Assembly: GCA_030220185.1 (NCBI GenBank)
Contig: JASPKZ010003844.1
Span: 6,103,501 to 6,167,500 of the forward strand
Direction of reading: 5' to 3'
Length of the DNA: 64,000 bases
Source of the DNA: Diploptera punctata
Lineage: Eukaryota; Arthropoda; Insecta; Blattodea; Blaberidae
The translations under genes were made by a program, and so were the position numbers. The notes beneath the pieces are model-generated. The model had not been told where the DNA came from, did not search any database, and saw only the letters and a program-made list of their open reading frames with translations. This document shows positions 62,661 through 64,000 of this stretch, piece after piece (within the stretch, counting starts at the first letter, position 1; each line of letters begins with the position of its first letter).

Positions 62661-62661
62661 T
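61872..62661 (+). mobile_element. RTE-derived composite element, leader plus endonuclease start plus 3' end
   Basis: The leader (CTTAGTACCCGATGAACCAG, GCATGTTTGGAGGCTCAGAG) leads into the first endonuclease codons (LKLGNWNVRGINTKEEELE, frame 62075-62368). After a TGA at about 62366 the sequence is the C-terminal RT and 3' end (62390-62598) found at 22203, then an (ATT)n tail at 62599-62661. About 2.5 kb of endonuclease and RT is missing. Confidence 0.82.
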
Positions 62662-62744
62662 ATTTTATGGGAAGAGAAAACATTACGAGTATTTGAGATA
62701 ACGTTCTTAGGAAAATTCTTGGATCAAAAAGAGTTGAACAGACA

Positions 62745-63100
62745 GACGAATGGAGATGATTACTTTACAGTGAACTACATGATCTTTATAGGAAACCGGA
62801 TATAATAAAAACAATTAACTCTCATAGACAGAGTTGGATAGGACATGTGGCAAGAATGGGGAATGAAAGTGGAGTATGGAAGCTTCTTGTAGGAACTCAG
62901 AGGGAAAACGCCCAGTTGGTAGACCAAGAATGAGGTGGAAAAATAACATTAACCATGATTTAAGGAAAGTAAATTTTACAGGAGATGATTGGAAAACATT
63001 AGCTGAAGATAGAAATGTGCTGAGAGCTTATATCCTCGCGGCCTGAACCTACGGGTTCGATAATGCCAGTGATTTAACTAGTTAGTTATCTATATTAACT
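62745..63100 (+). repeat. LINE family F, RT C-terminal end, copy 5
   Basis: GTGAACTACATGATCTTTAT, GGACATGTGGCAAGAATGGG and the 3' end GGGTTCGATAATGCCAGTGA with GTTAGTTA tail, colinear with 18585-18925. It encodes SELHDLYRKPDII and SWIGHVARMGNES before a frameshift. Confidence 0.78.
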
Positions 63101-63868
63101 TAATTTTAAAGTTAATTTTAAGAGTAGTTTAGTTGAACCCCAGACAGTTAAGCAAGAGCCGCCACTGGCTAATGTGAAAAGAAACGAATCAGTCTCCGTC
63201 AATATCTCATCAAGTTGACCAGTGCTATTTTAAGAGTAGACAATCTCGTTAATTGATATTGCATAAACAGTAACAGCTGCAGCACATTTAGGTACGTTTG
63301 GGCACCAGACTGGTTCCTAAAGTCCTCAATGCAGACAATTTAAGAGTCTCCTTCCTGTATTAGACAACAACAACAACAACAATAATGATGATGATGGTAA
63401 TGATAATAATAATAATAATAATATCTCTTTCGTTTTGGGGAATTATATATGAATCAAACTCTACTTTTATAAAATCTGAATATTAATAATAATATTTTTA
63501 TTTTACCTGGCAGAGTTAAGACCTTAAGGTCATGCCTGCCACTCAACGGGTTAGGAAATAATCACAAAAAATAGTCTTACATCTAAATCATAAAATGATG
63601 ATATGGTGTATCTACAATACAATATTATTATTTGCAATATATTTTGATTTACTCTAGATTTAACGAATGATTTTTTTTTATTCTATGCCACCAGTTTGTC
63701 ATTTCGATATTTCTGGTATTCTCTACTGGCATCGACGTAATGTAACCCACCTCTGAGGTTGGGGCGCCTGTAAGGCGGGGTTACGCTGCCCCAATGATAT
63801 GGTGGGTGAAGATGATCGTAATGATGCGCCAGGAGAGACCTTAATCCTAAACTTAATTTAATGAGGCG
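63101..63868. other. Spacer with short simple repeats
   Basis: CAA/GAT/AAT tracts at 63365-63425 and a TTACCTGGCAGAGTTAAG block at 63508 that looks like a dispersed repeat; its family is not recognised. Confidence 0.4.
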
Positions 63869-64000
63869 AATGCGATAATGATGATTATGATGATCTATGA
63901 TGTTCGGAGACCGTTTTGGCCTTAAATTTTCCTGATATTAGTCATACAGGTGAGGAAAAATCGCGAAAAACCTCATCCAGGAAACTTGTCTCGATCTGGG
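63869..64000 (-). repeat. tRNA-Asp-like SINE, family A, copy 7, cut by the window edge
   Basis: The minus strand has the TGAGGTTTTTCGCGATTTTT, ATGACTAATATCAGGAAAAT and AGGCCAAAACGGTCTCC blocks of the SINE A body. The tRNA-like head would lie beyond 64000. Confidence 0.8.

Overview
This window looks like transposon-dense intergenic DNA from a large arthropod genome, most likely an insect. The evidence is an env-bearing Ty3/gypsy (errantivirus-like) provirus, Penelope-like elements with GIY-YIG endonucleases, RTE-type LINEs, a Tc1/mariner remnant, several tRNA-derived SINE families and a very high load of (TA)n and (ATT)n microsatellites. A cockroach-like genome is my guess; nothing in the window proves the species. 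No complete host protein gene was found. The best host-like candidates are a small possible terminal exon on the minus strand (6967-7124) and an internally deleted member of a multicopy arthropod zinc-binding family (59995-60525).

Layout. 1-5782 holds the 3' two thirds of env-bearing gypsy copy 1 (pol, env, 3' LTR). 5783-10758 is AT-rich spacer with two SINEs, two LINE fragments, foldbacks and a minisatellite. 10759-17966 is a complete second Ty3/gypsy element on the minus strand, with about 1 kb LTRs, gag-pro-pol and a 4-bp ATTG target duplication. 18073-18281 is a mariner remnant. 18966-21840 is a nearly full-length RTE LINE on the minus strand. 22575-33219 is a three-level nest: a LINE reverse-transcriptase fragment is split by an inverted pair of Penelope-like copies (13-bp duplication), and one Penelope arm is split by env-bearing gypsy copy 2 (4-bp duplication CCAG).

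33220-41040 holds LINE fragments, tRNA-like SINEs, a Penelope fragment with a 316-bp tandem duplication, a CT/CA compound microsatellite and an intron-bearing tRNA-Tyr-like pseudogene. 41043-46664 is a 5.6 kb satellite array of about 362-bp monomers with a local three-monomer higher-order repeat. 46665-64000 is AT-rich spacer with a further Penelope fragment, foldbacks, many SINE and LINE ends and short RTE-derived non-autonomous elements that carry a 5' leader joined directly to a 3' end.

The coding sequences here serve transposition rather than host physiology. They comprise gag, aspartic protease, reverse transcriptase, RNase H, integrase and env for the LTR elements, an APE-type endonuclease plus RT for RTE, and GIY-YIG endonuclease for the Penelope-like copies. 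Most are broken by frameshifts or stops. The most intact are the 898-codon pol at 12379-15075 and the RTE ORF at 19025-21475. All calls come from reading the sequence and recognising motifs; no alignments or database searches were run.
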